Shown here: one piece after another, positions 8,054 through 16,970 of the stretch
Layout of the letters: every line of letters starts with the position of its first letter
How positions within the stretch are numbered: position 1 is the stretch's first letter
Assembly (NCBI RefSeq): GCF_014863545.1
Contig: NZ_CP062260.1
Coordinates: 2,790,001 to 2,854,000, forward strand
DNA length: 64,000 nt
DNA from: Paenibacillus sp. JNUCC32
GTDB lineage: Bacteria; Bacillota; Bacilli; Paenibacillales; Paenibacillaceae
Direction of reading: 5' to 3'
Position numbers and translations under genes: made by a program
Notes under the pieces: generated by a model
The model's input: the letters and a program-made list of their open reading frames with translations, nothing else
Database searches by the model: none
Told to the model about the DNA's origin: nothing

Positions 8054-9742
8054 TTAATTCTTGCCCGTCTTCTTCCATGAATCCTTCAACGAAACAATCC
8101 GGTTAAACACCAGATCTTGCTCTGTTGCATGCTTGGAATCCAAGCAGAAATAGCCGTGTCTGATAAATTGGTACGTTTGGTTCATGGCCGGTTCCTTCAT
8201 GGAGGGCTCCAGTATGGCGTCTTTGATCCGAATCAACGACTCCGGATTCAGGAGATCCGCCCAAATATTATCCGATTCCAACAGCTCGGCCGATTCCTTC
8301 AATAATGTATCGTACAAGTGAACCTCCGCCGGAATCCCATGCTTCGCTGAGACCCAGTGCAGCGTGGATTTCACCTTACGCCCTTTGAATCCGCTGCCGC
8401 TCTTCGTCAGTGGGTCATACGTGCAGTGAATTTCCATGATGTCCCCCGTTGCCGGGTCTTTCACGACATGCTCGCATTTGATGAAGTAGGCTCCTTTCAG
8501 GCGCACTTCCTTGCCGGGCGATAACCGATGAAATCCGGGATCCGGCTCCTCCATGAAGTCCTCCCGTTCGATGTACAGCTCCCGTGAAAAAGGTACCTCC
8601 CGCATCCCTAACGCTTCGTCATGTTCATGGTTCGGTATGCTCAGCATCTCGGTGCGATCTTCAGGAACATTCGTAATGATCACCTTCAGCGGGTTCATGA
8701 CCGCCATCGCATTGCGGCACCGATCCTTCAAGTCCTGACGGATGAAATGGTCGAGCATCGCCGAATCCACCATGCTGTTGCCGCGAATCACGCCAAGTTC
8801 GTCCAGGAAATGCCGGATTCCCTCGGGAGTCACCCCCCGTCGCCGAAGTCCTTTCAACGTAGGAAGTCTGGGGTCATCCCACCCGTCCACAAAACCTCCC
8901 TCGACGAGTTCCCTCAGGTATCGCTTGCTTGTTACGTATCCGGAGATGTTCAATCTGCCAAACTCCCGCTGCTTCGGGGGCTCCGTCACCTCCAGCTCGG
9001 CCAGCACCCATTCGTACAGCGGTCGATGCTCTTTAAATTCGGCAGAGCACAGCGAATGCGTGATTCCTTCAATCCAATCCTGGATCGGATGGGCAAAATC
9101 ATACATCGGGTACACGCACCACGTGGTTCCCGTACGATAATGCTCGGCATGAATAATCCGGTATAAGACAGGATCTCTCAGATTCATGTTGGGCGAAGAC
9201 ATATCGATTTTGGCCCGGAGCACTTTCGCGGACGTTTGGAATGCCCCTGCCAGCATTTGTTCGAATAACGATACATTCTCCTCGATGCTGCGCTCTCGAA
9301 ACGGGCTGTTCATGCCGGCTTCGGTCAGCGTCCCCCGGTATTCCGTCATTTGTACCGGCGTGAGATCACAGACATATGCCTTCCCCTTGTTGATGAGTTT
9401 CCTTGCTGCCTCAGCGATTTGATGCGCATAATCCGATCCGAAATAAACGCCCGGCTTCAGTCCGAGCCACTCGATATCCTCCCGGATCGCATCCACGTAT
9501 TTCATGTCTTCCTTCAGCGGATTTGTATCGTCGAACCGAAGATTGAATGTCCCGTTAAACCGGCTGGCGATGGCATGGTTAATGTGGATTGCATAGGCGC
9601 TGCCGATGTGCAGATAACCGTTGGGCTCTGGCGGGAACCGCGTAGCCACCGGCCTGTGATATACGTTGTTCTCCACATCGTCCTTGATCATCCTGGTCAA
9701 AAAATCCGCCGTTTCCGCTCCATTGTTGTAGTCGTTGCTCAT
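8054..9742 (-). CDS. glnS: Glutaminyl-tRNA synthetase
   Basis: This 562-residue class I synthetase charges tRNA-Gln with glutamine. The HIGH motif is seen as PEPNGYLHIGSA near residue 40, and the KMSKS equivalent as VTSKR near residue 270, followed by the GlnRS/GluRS-type DPRLPTLKGLRRRG. The C-terminal anticodon-binding beta-barrels are present (PFSRELYIEREDF onward). I place the start at the ATG at 9742 behind GGGAGG; the longer frame to 9808 would run into the leader terminator. A T-box leader upstream couples expression to uncharged tRNA-Gln. Many Bacillota lack GlnRS and use the amidotransferase route. Confidence 0.95.
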   Translation of the reverse strand: MSNDYNNGAETADFLTRMIKDDVENNVYHRPVATRFPPEPNGYLHIGSAYAIHINHAIASRFNGTFNLRFDDTNPLKEDMKYVDAIREDIEWLGLKPGVYFGSDYAHQIAEAARKLINKGKAYVCDLTPVQMTEYRGTLTEAGMNSPFRERSIEENVSLFEQMLAGAFQTSAKVLRAKIDMSSPNMNLRDPVLYRIIHAEHYRTGTTWCVYPMYDFAHPIQDWIEGITHSLCSAEFKEHRPLYEWVLAELEVTEPPKQREFGRLNISGYVTSKRYLRELVEGGFVDGWDDPRLPTLKGLRRRGVTPEGIRHFLDELGVIRGNSMVDSAMLDHFIRQDLKDRCRNAMAVMNPLKVIITNVPEDRTEMLSIPNHEHDEALGMREVPFSRELYIEREDFMEEPDPGFHRLSPGKEVRLKGAYFIKCEHVVKDPATGDIMEIHCTYDPLTKSGSGFKGRKVKSTLHWVSAKHGIPAEVHLYDTLLKESAELLESDNIWADLLNPESLIRIKDAILEPSMKEPAMNQTYQFIRHGYFCLDSKHATEQDLVFNRIVSLKDSWKKTGKN

Positions 9743-9788
9743 ACCTGAATCCTCCCTATGTTTGATTACTGCCGCAATGCCGTATAAA

Positions 9789-10085
9789 ACAAAAAATCCC
9801 GTCTCCAAGACATAAGTCTTGGGGACGAGATTCGTTTCGCGGTGCCACCCCGGTTTGCCGATATCTCTCGATACCAGCCTTATCGGGTACGGCCATCACG
9901 CGATCGCTTATACCCTAGCTCTGTAACAGGAGCTCCTGTCGCACCATCCCTTATCCATAAGTTCCGATGCGCCGCTCGGAGGCTTGGTTCAATGAAGGGC
10001 TTCCCGCTCCTTTTCAGCATACCGGAGCTCTCTGCAGGGATTCCTGTTCATCTACTCTTCTCTTCATGGCGTTTATAATTTGATC
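9789..10085 (-). promoter_or_regulatory. T-box riboswitch leader of glnS
   Basis: Read on the minus strand, the region has the T-box sequence GGTGGCACCGCG (complement of 9838-9849), followed by a strong terminator (GTCCCCAAGAC / GTCTTGGAGAC, 9799-9826) with TTTTTTG. A long structured stem I lies upstream, with GAACCAAGC near 9985, where CAA could be the Gln specifier. Uncharged tRNA should stabilise the antiterminator and let transcription enter glnS. The T-box itself is clear; the specifier assignment is tentative. Confidence 0.9.
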
Positions 10086-10165
10086 CATAATATCACCAGA
10101 AACTCAAAAAGTAAACCGCTGTACGCCACCAATAATGAAACGCCCTTGAAAGACGTTCCGCAAGA

Positions 10166-10648
10166 TTATACCGGCAGCAGCTTCACCGCGGCCTGTTTGC
10201 CGCTAACCTGTATGCCCGTTTCCTTCTTACCCACCCCGGCCAGATCTTGAACGAGTCGTTCAAGCAGCTTACGGGCAGCTTCGCCTTCCTTGCCCTGGAT
10301 GCGTATGACCGGCTGGACGGCTTTGCCCGCTGCCAGCAGCTTATGCATCTGCGAGAGCTTGGTGTCGTAATCATGCTCTTCGATATGTACGGACAGGCGG
10401 AATTCCTTGACCTTGATCGGACCGCCCGAAACCTGCTGCTTCGCTTTAACCGCCTCCTGCTTCGCTTGGCCGCGGCTTACGAGCTTGCATGGCGGCGGGC
10501 TGCTGAACAACGAGGTGCACACCAAATCGGCTTTGTGACGCTTAGCCAGGGCAAGCGCCTCTTCCCTGGAGACGACGCCCAACTCCTCGCCGTTCAAGCC
10601 GGTAAGCTCGACTTCGCGCGCTTTTATCTTTTCGTTCATCATCAACAT
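10166..10648 (-). CDS. Divergent translation initiation factor IF-3 paralog
   Basis: The 160 residues align with the full length of IF-3: N-terminal domain (MNEKIKAREVELTGLNGEELG, with SREEALALAKRHKADLV) and C-terminal domain beginning KVKEFRLSVHIEEHDYDTKL. Compared with the housekeeping protein, the C-terminal FRGRE-type motif is replaced by IQGKEGE, and the linker is Lys/Gln-rich. AGGAGG precedes the ATG. This context (no rpmI or rplT nearby) shows it is not the main infC gene but a second, diverged copy. It may act on ribosomes under special conditions; this is inference. Confidence 0.85.
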   Translation of the reverse strand: MLMMNEKIKAREVELTGLNGEELGVVSREEALALAKRHKADLVCTSLFSSPPPCKLVSRGQAKQEAVKAKQQVSGGPIKVKEFRLSVHIEEHDYDTKLSQMHKLLAAGKAVQPVIRIQGKEGEAARKLLERLVQDLAGVGKKETGIQVSGKQAAVKLLPV

Positions 10649-10713
10649 GGACTGATCCTCCTATTATGTCTGTTAAACCATGGCTTTAATGATAGAATAA
10701 CATACTCTTCCTA

Positions 10714-11442
10714 TCACTCCGCAGGCACGGACCGGACAAAATACGTTCGGTATTCCAGTTGTTCCGTGATTTCCAGGCAGTTCAACTGCTTACCGTATAC
10801 GCATGCTCCATCGATGCCGATTTTGTCCCCATCGCCACAGAACCAAATATGCTCCGAGTCATGCAAGTTGACGGCCGGGGTATGCCCGAATACCACGGTT
10901 TTGTCGATGCCGGTGGGATAATTGAAGAATGGTTCCCGTATCCAGATGAAATCATGTGGAGGCTGCTGCTTCCAGTCTTCCACGCCCGGATTGATTCCGG
11001 CATGCACGAATAGGTGGGTGTCTGTTTCATAGTACAGGGGCAATGTATCGAGAAATGATAAATGATGCTCATAATGCCGTTTTATGTAGGCCTTGCCTTC
11101 ATTGTATCTGGAGCGATCCAGATCGCCATCAAAAAAATCGGCGCCGCAATAACTTTCAATCGTATTTCGCGCACCATTGCGAATCCAGCGTGAATTCGCT
11201 TCGTCCGTATCCAGCAGAATGGCATCCAGCATCATTTGATCATGATTCCCGCGAAGGGTGATGACGCTGGAATCCCGCATTCCCATCACCTGCTCAATCA
11301 CTTCTTTGCTTTTAGATCCGCGATCCACATAATCCCCAAGCAGGACCAGCTTATCCTGTGCGGGATGATACCGCACTTCGGACAATAACCGATTGAATTC
11401 ATCATAGCAGCCATGAATGTCGCTTATCGCTAAGGTTCGAAT
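10714..11442 (-). CDS. Metallophosphoesterase (ApaH/PrpE-like), apparent ATT start
   Basis: This is a calcineurin-type phosphoesterase with all metal motifs: SDIHGCYDEFN, GDYVDRGSKSK, LRGNHDQMM, a His near LFVHAGIN and GHTPAV. The SDIHG motif lies upstream of the first ATG-type start. In that frame no ATG, GTG or TTG exists before the stop; an ATT at 11442 stands six bases after a strong GGGAGGGG, so I extend the gene to there (242 residues). ATT starts are known for infC. Related enzymes hydrolyse diadenosine tetraphosphate or phosphoproteins. A clear relative is carried as a cassette at 31380-32099, starting MKRTIMISDIHG, which supports the extended N-terminus. Confidence 0.88.
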   Translation of the reverse strand: MRTLAISDIHGCYDEFNRLLSEVRYHPAQDKLVLLGDYVDRGSKSKEVIEQVMGMRDSSVITLRGNHDQMMLDAILLDTDEANSRWIRNGARNTIESYCGADFFDGDLDRSRYNEGKAYIKRHYEHHLSFLDTLPLYYETDTHLFVHAGINPGVEDWKQQPPHDFIWIREPFFNYPTGIDKTVVFGHTPAVNLHDSEHIWFCGDGDKIGIDGACVYGKQLNCLEITEQLEYRTYFVRSVPAE

Positions 11443-11522
11443 CGCAGTCCCCTCCCATCCTCTTTGATAGTGCCACCATAAGTTATGGCAGAACGCACGG
11501 TTTCACATTATGAACGTCTATA

Positions 11523-11969
11523 TTATACAAAACTATATTTAGCCATCACATCTCCCCAGGGAGCATAACCGGCTTCCGTAAACCCGATTTGGGTATAGAG
11601 CCTTTTTGCATGCTCGTTCCCGGGTTTGTAACACAGCATAACATCGTCCGTACGATTCGGCGAATGGCGAATCTCATCAAGAACCAGGCGAATCGCAGGC
11701 TTGGCATAATGCATTCCCTGAAATTTGCCGTCGATCATAAATCGGTATATCCAATAGTTGTCATCGTGCGGGTGCAGTCCGTACATAACAAATCCGATCA
11801 TTTCTTCATCATGGAAAATGGCTCTCGTTTCGAAACCCTCCATAAATTGAGCTTCCGCTATGGAATATAGATTAGGGGCAATCCATTTCTCCTGTTCAGG
11901 TTTGGGTTTAAGGCGGATGCAATCCTCCCAATTATCTTTATCTATGACATGAAGTGATATCAAATGCAA
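11523..11969 (-). CDS. GNAT acetyltransferase (spermidine/BltD-like)
   Basis: The 148-residue single GNAT domain has the substrate-side sequence VIDKDNWEDCIRLKP and the acetyl-CoA region IYRFMIDGKFQGMHYAKPAI, followed by NEHAKRLYTQIGF. These match the polyamine N-acetyltransferase branch (Blt/PaiA-like). It faces away from the tetracycline-resistance-like gene at 12244. The acceptor substrate is inferred only from this resemblance. Confidence 0.85.
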   Translation of the reverse strand: MHLISLHVIDKDNWEDCIRLKPKPEQEKWIAPNLYSIAEAQFMEGFETRAIFHDEEMIGFVMYGLHPHDDNYWIYRFMIDGKFQGMHYAKPAIRLVLDEIRHSPNRTDDVMLCYKPGNEHAKRLYTQIGFTEAGYAPWGDVMAKYSFV

Positions 11970-12173
11970 GACTCCTTCAACATGGTTTATGCCTCTATCC
12001 TAATTCAACTCGGGCGATATTTCACGGTAATAAATATGTAAACCCAAACAGGACGCAGCACGTTGTCAGGTACCGTGCAAGATAATGAATGATTATAAGC
12101 ATTTATTCCATATTCCGTTCCCTTCTCAATGGATAAACTAGAATTAACTTTATTCTACATGGAGGCGATATCT

Positions 12174-12284
12174 ATGCGGCAATGTCACAACGACATCCAA
12201 CCGAAAGGACTACAAATGATGAAACGAATGAGGGTTACGATATATGAAGAACATATTGAACATTGGAGTTTTGGCCCATGTTGA
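12174..12284 (+). CDS. Leader ORF overlapping the ribosomal protection gene
   Basis: A 36-codon ORF starts at ATG 12174 behind GGAGG (seven-base spacing) and ends at TGA 12282-12284, inside the next gene, overlapping it in another frame by 41 bases. The peptide begins MRQCHNDIQPKGLQMMKRMR. Leader peptides are known upstream of tet(M)-type genes, where stalled ribosomes relieve attenuation. Here the overlap suggests translational coupling to the GTPase gene. Expression is not shown. Confidence 0.45.
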   Translation: MRQCHNDIQPKGLQMMKRMRVTIYEEHIEHWSFGPC

Positions 12285-14190
12285 CGCCGGTAAAACTACG
12301 CTGACGGAGCAAATTCTATTTAAGGCCGGGATTATTGAACAAGCAGGCTCGGTGGACCATGGCAATACGACCACGGATTCATTGGACATTGAGCGGAGAC
12401 GGGGCATTACGATCAAATCCGCCGCGGTATCGTTCATGCTGGGCGATCTGAAAGTCAATCTCATCGACACGCCCGGCCATGCCGACTTCATCTCGGAGGT
12501 TGAGCATTCGCTTAGCGTACTGGATGGCGTCATTCTGGTCATTTCCGCCGTTGAAGGCGTACAGTCCCAAACCCGGGTGCTCATGCAGACATTGAAGGAA
12601 CAAAAGATACCCACCCTATTATTCATGAACAAAATCGATCGAATGGGTGCCGACTACCGGAAGGTTTATGCGATGATACGCCATCTGCTTGACGAACATA
12701 TTTGCGAAATGAGTTCGGTCATCAAGGAAGGCGGCGCAGCCGTTCAGGCGGACGCGTCCGATCCCCACCACGCAGGCTGGGTAGAAACCCTGGCATTGTC
12801 CAATGACGATCTGCTGAACGATTATGCCCTGGATATTCCGATATCACACCAACGGCTGCAGGAGGAATTGCGGAGGCAAACGCGCCAAGGCAAAGCTTAT
12901 CCCCTATTTGCAGGTTCAGCAGCCAAAGGTCTCGGCATAGAACCGCTGCTTCAAGCGCTCGGCGATTTTTTCCCGGTTAACCCATCGTCGATGCTTCAGC
13001 ATGAACCGTTATCCGGCTTGGTATTCAAAGTGATCAGACGACCGAATGGGGAGCGGAATGTATACCTCCGCCTGTACGCTGGCAGCATCCAGTATCGTGA
13101 TGAAATTCCGGTGATCCATCAGAACGGACAAACCTCGACGCTCAAGGTGAAGCAGCTTCATGCTCTGCACCAGGGCAAATCCATTCCGGTCCATGGAATC
13201 GGCGCAGGCGACATCGCCATTCTTATCGACGGCGAACTCAAGGTGGGCGACGTCATCGGCAGCGTTTCCGGGAGGATGAAGACGGTTCATTTTCAAAAGC
13301 CGCCGATTCAAGTCCAGGTTTCGGCCGTTCATTCCGCGGAGAAACATCGGCTGCATGCCGCCTTAAGCGATCTCACCGAAGAGGATCCGTTTCTGCAATA
13401 TAGCCAGGACACGAAAACAAGCGAGAATGTCATCCATGTATTCGGCAAAGTCCAGCAAGAAATTCTGCTGGAAACGATTCTGCAGCAGTACGGCATCGAA
13501 GCCGTATTTTCCGCTCCGCGGGTGATTTGCATCGAGAAGCCTTATGGCACGGGAGAAGCTGTTGAATATATAGGCGAGTGTCCTTTTTATGCAACGGTGG
13601 GCATCAGGGTCGAACCTGGCGAGTTCGGTACCGGAATTCAGTACAGGCTGGAAGTGGAGCTGGGCTCCCTTCCCTTAGCTTTTCAGAAAGCAATTAAAGA
13701 CACGGTATTCGAGGTGCTTCAGGAAGGTTTGTACGGATGGGCAGTGACCGATACGATCGTAACGCTGACGCATACCGGTTACGCAAGCCCGGTTTCGACG
13801 GCAAAGGACTTTCGAAGCTTGACTCCTCTAGTCCTCATGGCTGCGCTCGACCAAGCAGGGACGGAAGTATACGAGCCCATGAACGTGATCCAATTCATTC
13901 TGCCGGAAAACAGCTTAAGCAAAGTACTATCCAAATTAGCCGCGCTGGACGGCACTTATCAGGAACCCGCGTTCCATAACGGTACCGTCCACGTTCACGG
14001 CACCATTCCGGTGCGGACTACCGACTTGCTGAAAGCCGAGGTTCATTCCCTTACGAGCGGCGAAGGCATGCTCACCGTTAAACCAGGCGGTTATACGAAG
14101 GTGCAAGCTCCCTTCCCAGTCAATACACGTCGGCAAGTCAACCCGCTGAACCGTGGCGAATATATGCTTTACTTAAACAAGATCATGTAA
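12244..14190 (+). CDS. Tet(M)-like ribosomal protection GTPase
   Basis: This 648-residue EF-G-like GTPase is close to the 639 residues of Tet(M). The G1 motif is AHVDAGKTTL (11-20), the switch region RRRGITIKSAAVSF, G3 DTPGHADF, and G4 NKIDRMGAD. EF-G domains II-V follow and the C-terminus ends in LNRGEYMLYLNKIM. This family binds the ribosome and releases tetracycline. Many Bacillota carry such chromosomal genes with variable resistance effect, so the phenotype needs testing. The ATG at 12244 has GAGGG ten bases upstream. A short leader ORF overlaps its start; a terminator follows at 14287-14326. Confidence 0.9.
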   Translation: MKNILNIGVLAHVDAGKTTLTEQILFKAGIIEQAGSVDHGNTTTDSLDIERRRGITIKSAAVSFMLGDLKVNLIDTPGHADFISEVEHSLSVLDGVILVISAVEGVQSQTRVLMQTLKEQKIPTLLFMNKIDRMGADYRKVYAMIRHLLDEHICEMSSVIKEGGAAVQADASDPHHAGWVETLALSNDDLLNDYALDIPISHQRLQEELRRQTRQGKAYPLFAGSAAKGLGIEPLLQALGDFFPVNPSSMLQHEPLSGLVFKVIRRPNGERNVYLRLYAGSIQYRDEIPVIHQNGQTSTLKVKQLHALHQGKSIPVHGIGAGDIAILIDGELKVGDVIGSVSGRMKTVHFQKPPIQVQVSAVHSAEKHRLHAALSDLTEEDPFLQYSQDTKTSENVIHVFGKVQQEILLETILQQYGIEAVFSAPRVICIEKPYGTGEAVEYIGECPFYATVGIRVEPGEFGTGIQYRLEVELGSLPLAFQKAIKDTVFEVLQEGLYGWAVTDTIVTLTHTGYASPVSTAKDFRSLTPLVLMAALDQAGTEVYEPMNVIQFILPENSLSKVLSKLAALDGTYQEPAFHNGTVHVHGTIPVRTTDLLKAEVHSLTSGEGMLTVKPGGYTKVQAPFPVNTRRQVNPLNRGEYMLYLNKIM

Positions 14191-14286
14191 GAGCACTGGA
14201 GGACATGCGGCTTCATGGAATTGCAAGTTGGAATGTCGCTCTGCATGTTTCACGTTCGGGGGGCATGCATTCAGGATGTAAATACA

Positions 14287-14326
14287 GATAGCGGTGTCGA
14301 GAGAGGATCTCGCCCGCTATTTTTCT
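14287..14326 (+). terminator. Terminator after the ribosomal protection gene
   Basis: The stem ATAGCGG...TCGAGA / TCTCGC...CCGCTAT is followed by TTTTTCTTC. An ORF of 72 codons that spans the hairpin is not considered a gene. Confidence 0.75.
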
Positions 14327-14448
14327 TCTTCCCGCACAATAAAAGCCTGCGCATGTCCGCCATAAGCGATTGCATGCACAGGCCAACCCTTATCCATCCC
14401 TGTACCTTCCCACTTGTTCTATGGTATCCATAATGAATAATCGCGTAA

Positions 14449-15783
14449 TCAATCTTTCAGATGCTTGACGATTAATGCCTCAATCGCTATCTCGCCATGT
14501 CCCCCGCTCCACTCGACCGTATTCCCGTTGCCGGCATTCAGCACAACCGTAATGCCCGTGTATCCCGTTCTTTCGTGGATACCTCCCGTGCCCAATGCGT
14601 TTACGAATGAATAATCAGTACCGTTTACGCTCAATCTCAGTTTAGCCAAGCGTTCCGCCGTACCGTAGACGATTCCGACTTCAGCCCTGCCTCCAGTCGA
14701 TCCGCCTTTGATATCGCCAAATCGGCAGCAGGCCGTATCGGATCTCAGATGGGTTGCAACGGTAACGCCGTCCGCGGCTTGTTTAAGCTCCGCACCGCCG
14801 ACCACTTGGCATAAAGCTGCGTCATACACCTCCAGCTTCGGAGAGCACGTAGGCCCTCCCGGAGCGGGCTTAACCCCATCGAGCGTTTGGCGCACGTTCT
14901 GGATCGTGCCATCCTCATTAAAGTGCAGCTCATCAATACATACGCTCCGGAGAGTGCCCTCACCTGATATCGCTTGATTGTGATAGAACAAATACCAGCT
15001 TCCTTTGAACTCGACCACGGATCCATGCGTCGTTGAACAGCCCGTCGGCTCCAGGAATATGCCTTGATATGTCCAAGGTCCGAGCGGATGGTCACTGGTG
15101 GCATAACGCATTCGATTATTTCCTTCCAGATTGTCCGCGTAAGTCAGATAATACCGGCCCTCTCTTTTGAATACCCAGGCAGCTTCGTGAAAATCCTCCA
15201 GCCCTTCCATGACTTGAACGTCCCCATGAATCGTCATCATGTCATCGTTCAGCTCGACCCCGGCGCAAACGCCGCCCCCGCCGTAGTACATATACGCACG
15301 GTTGTCATCGTCAACCCATACGGCCGGGTCGATCATCGCAAAACCTCCCAGGCCTTGGATGTATCCTTGGTCGATAAACCCGCTGGCAGGTTTGTCGCTC
15401 GTGGCGACTCCGATCTTCCAGGTATCGTTCCAATCCGATCCGCTCGGGTGAGGATAATAGAAGTAATAGGTTCCATTTCGATAAGCACAGTCCGGCGCCC
15501 ACATAAATCCGCCTTCCGGCCGGCCCCAGCTCACATCATCGGAGTTTAAGATTTCACCTTCGTCCTGCCAATGCACCATGTCCTCCGAGGAGAATACGTG
15601 ATAGCGGTCCATCAGGTCGCAGCCTCGGGGCGGATCCACGTCATGCGAGGCGTATACGTAGATTTTGCCGTCATTCCACACATGGGCCGAGGGATCTGCC
15701 GTGTAGATGCTGGTAATAACGGGATTCATCGAAGTAGTTTTTTGCTGTATCGTTGCATAGGGATGCATGTTCATCTTATTCAT
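14449..15783 (-). CDS. Glycoside hydrolase family 43 enzyme
   Basis: This 444-residue protein has a five-bladed GH43 propeller (residues about 20-310). The catalytic acids are visible: Asp in YTADPSAHVW, the pKa-modulating Asp in AMIDPAVWVDDD, and Glu in DFHEAAWVFKREG. A beta-sandwich C-terminal part (about 320-440) resembles a carbohydrate-binding module (CBM6-like). No signal peptide, so it acts inside the cell on imported oligosaccharides, probably arabinosides or xylosides. GAGGAGGG precedes the ATG. It is the last gene of the locus that includes GH38 and the ABC transporter. Confidence 0.9.
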   Translation of the reverse strand: MNKMNMHPYATIQQKTTSMNPVITSIYTADPSAHVWNDGKIYVYASHDVDPPRGCDLMDRYHVFSSEDMVHWQDEGEILNSDDVSWGRPEGGFMWAPDCAYRNGTYYFYYPHPSGSDWNDTWKIGVATSDKPASGFIDQGYIQGLGGFAMIDPAVWVDDDNRAYMYYGGGGVCAGVELNDDMMTIHGDVQVMEGLEDFHEAAWVFKREGRYYLTYADNLEGNNRMRYATSDHPLGPWTYQGIFLEPTGCSTTHGSVVEFKGSWYLFYHNQAISGEGTLRSVCIDELHFNEDGTIQNVRQTLDGVKPAPGGPTCSPKLEVYDAALCQVVGGAELKQAADGVTVATHLRSDTACCRFGDIKGGSTGGRAEVGIVYGTAERLAKLRLSVNGTDYSFVNALGTGGIHERTGYTGITVVLNAGNGNTVEWSGGHGEIAIEALIVKHLKD

Positions 15784-15862
15784 AGGTTAGGACCCTCCTC
15801 GGATTCTATTGATGAAGCCTTATAAGCTCATGCTGATGGCAGCTAAGTCTGGGCACAAGAAA

Positions 15863-16006
15863 TTACATGGGGTATGGCAGCAGATTATACAAGCGGTACA
15901 GGAGCACTGACGCCTCTTCCGAGGTCAGCGTTTCTTCCGGTAGAAAATAACCGTCCGTCCCCTGCAGCATCCGTACATGCACCAAGATACTGCTGGTCTG
16001 CTACAA
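15863..16006 (-). pseudogene. C-terminal remnant of an S-layer-homology-type protein
   Basis: The minus strand encodes ILVHVRMLQGTDGYFLPEET followed by an S/E-rich stretch and LLYRLYNLLPYPM before a TAA stop. This has the feel of the end of an SLH domain (x-P-x-x-x-L-T-x-E-E-A). The frame is closed upstream by a TAG near 16006 and there is no start, so it is a leftover. It fills most of the gap between the GH43 gene and the SDR gene (15784-16070). Confidence 0.5.
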
Positions 16007-16070
16007 TAACGGACCAGACGACACGATTCCAAGAGTTTCAATAATCAATGGATCGGGTTTGGGTTATTCC

Positions 16071-16946
16071 TTATTGCATGTCTTGCTGTCCTAGAATTTC
16101 CCTCCATGAATGCACAGGCTTCCAGTTCAGCCGCTCTCGTGCGCGCCGATTGGTTACGAAAGCGGTCAATTCCTGAATAGACGCCCCTGGCAAAGGCACC
16201 TGCGGATAATATCGCCGTGCCAGCTCTTCCAGACCAACATCGCTGAGAATATCGCTGGACGTCACATCCAGTCGGCAGGCCTCCTGCGATTCGTTAGGGC
16301 TTGTTTCTAGCGCTAGACGGCAGGCGGTGGCTGCATCTCTCGCATCGACGTAGCTCCATAAAATACGATGGTGCCTGGCGGTGTCGGAGAAAGCAGCGAT
16401 CTCGCGGCTATACTCTTCCGGAGTCAGAACTAATGAAAACCTCATCGCGAAGACTTGCATGTTCACCCGTCTGGCAAACATGTCGCCGATATGCTCGTTG
16501 GTCTGTTTGGATAGTCCATAGCTCTCCTGCGGCAGCAGCGGATGGTCTTCGTCCACGGGAAGATAGTGAGGCGCAAACGGATGCTTCGCCCAGCAAAAGC
16601 CGTAAGCCGACTCGCTGGATCCGAATACGACACGCTGGATACCCAGCTTCGATGCGGCCTCCATAACGTTATAGGTGGACATGACATTGTTAGCGAATAT
16701 CCGCTCAGGCGAATAACTGACCGGATTCGGTATAGCCGCCAAATGAATCACGGCATCCGCCTCGGCTAATAATCCATATACCTCTCCAAGTTGATTCAAA
16801 TCCCCTTGCACATAGCGGGCATACCGGTTCCTTCCGCTGGACGGGCGATTATCCGTCCCAATGACCTTGTAACCCGCCCGGTTCAGCTCTTCCACCACGT
16901 AATGTCCGAGTTTGCCTTCCGAGCCTGTGACGATGATTCTGTTCAT
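16071..16946 (-). CDS. NAD-dependent epimerase/dehydratase (extended SDR)
   Basis: This 291-residue extended short-chain dehydrogenase has an N-terminal Rossmann motif GSEGKLGHYVVEELNRAGYK and the catalytic YGLSK (Y-x-x-x-K) near residue 143, with a Ser-rich GSSESAYG before it. It resembles uronate dehydrogenase or UDP-sugar epimerases. AAGGAGG precedes the ATG. It lies 24 bases downstream of the enolase-superfamily dehydratase gene; together they could oxidise and dehydrate a sugar acid. The exact substrate is inferred. Confidence 0.88.
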   Translation of the reverse strand: MNRIIVTGSEGKLGHYVVEELNRAGYKVIGTDNRPSSGRNRYARYVQGDLNQLGEVYGLLAEADAVIHLAAIPNPVSYSPERIFANNVMSTYNVMEAASKLGIQRVVFGSSESAYGFCWAKHPFAPHYLPVDEDHPLLPQESYGLSKQTNEHIGDMFARRVNMQVFAMRFSLVLTPEEYSREIAAFSDTARHHRILWSYVDARDAATACRLALETSPNESQEACRLDVTSSDILSDVGLEELARRYYPQVPLPGASIQELTAFVTNRRARERLNWKPVHSWREILGQQDMQ

Positions 16947-16970
16947 GATGATGCCTCCTTGTCATTAGCC

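Noticed and set aside
12244..14190. Elongation factor G
   Set aside because: Length of 648 residues and the Tet(M)-like ends are too short for EF-G (about 690) and fit ribosomal protection proteins.
14215..14433. 72-codon ORF behind the Tet(M)-like gene
   Set aside because: It spans a terminator hairpin and has no similarity to any family I know.
16010..16060. Possible tRNA or small RNA in the gap before the SDR gene
   Set aside because: An inverted repeat is visible, but no cloverleaf or conserved tRNA bases.
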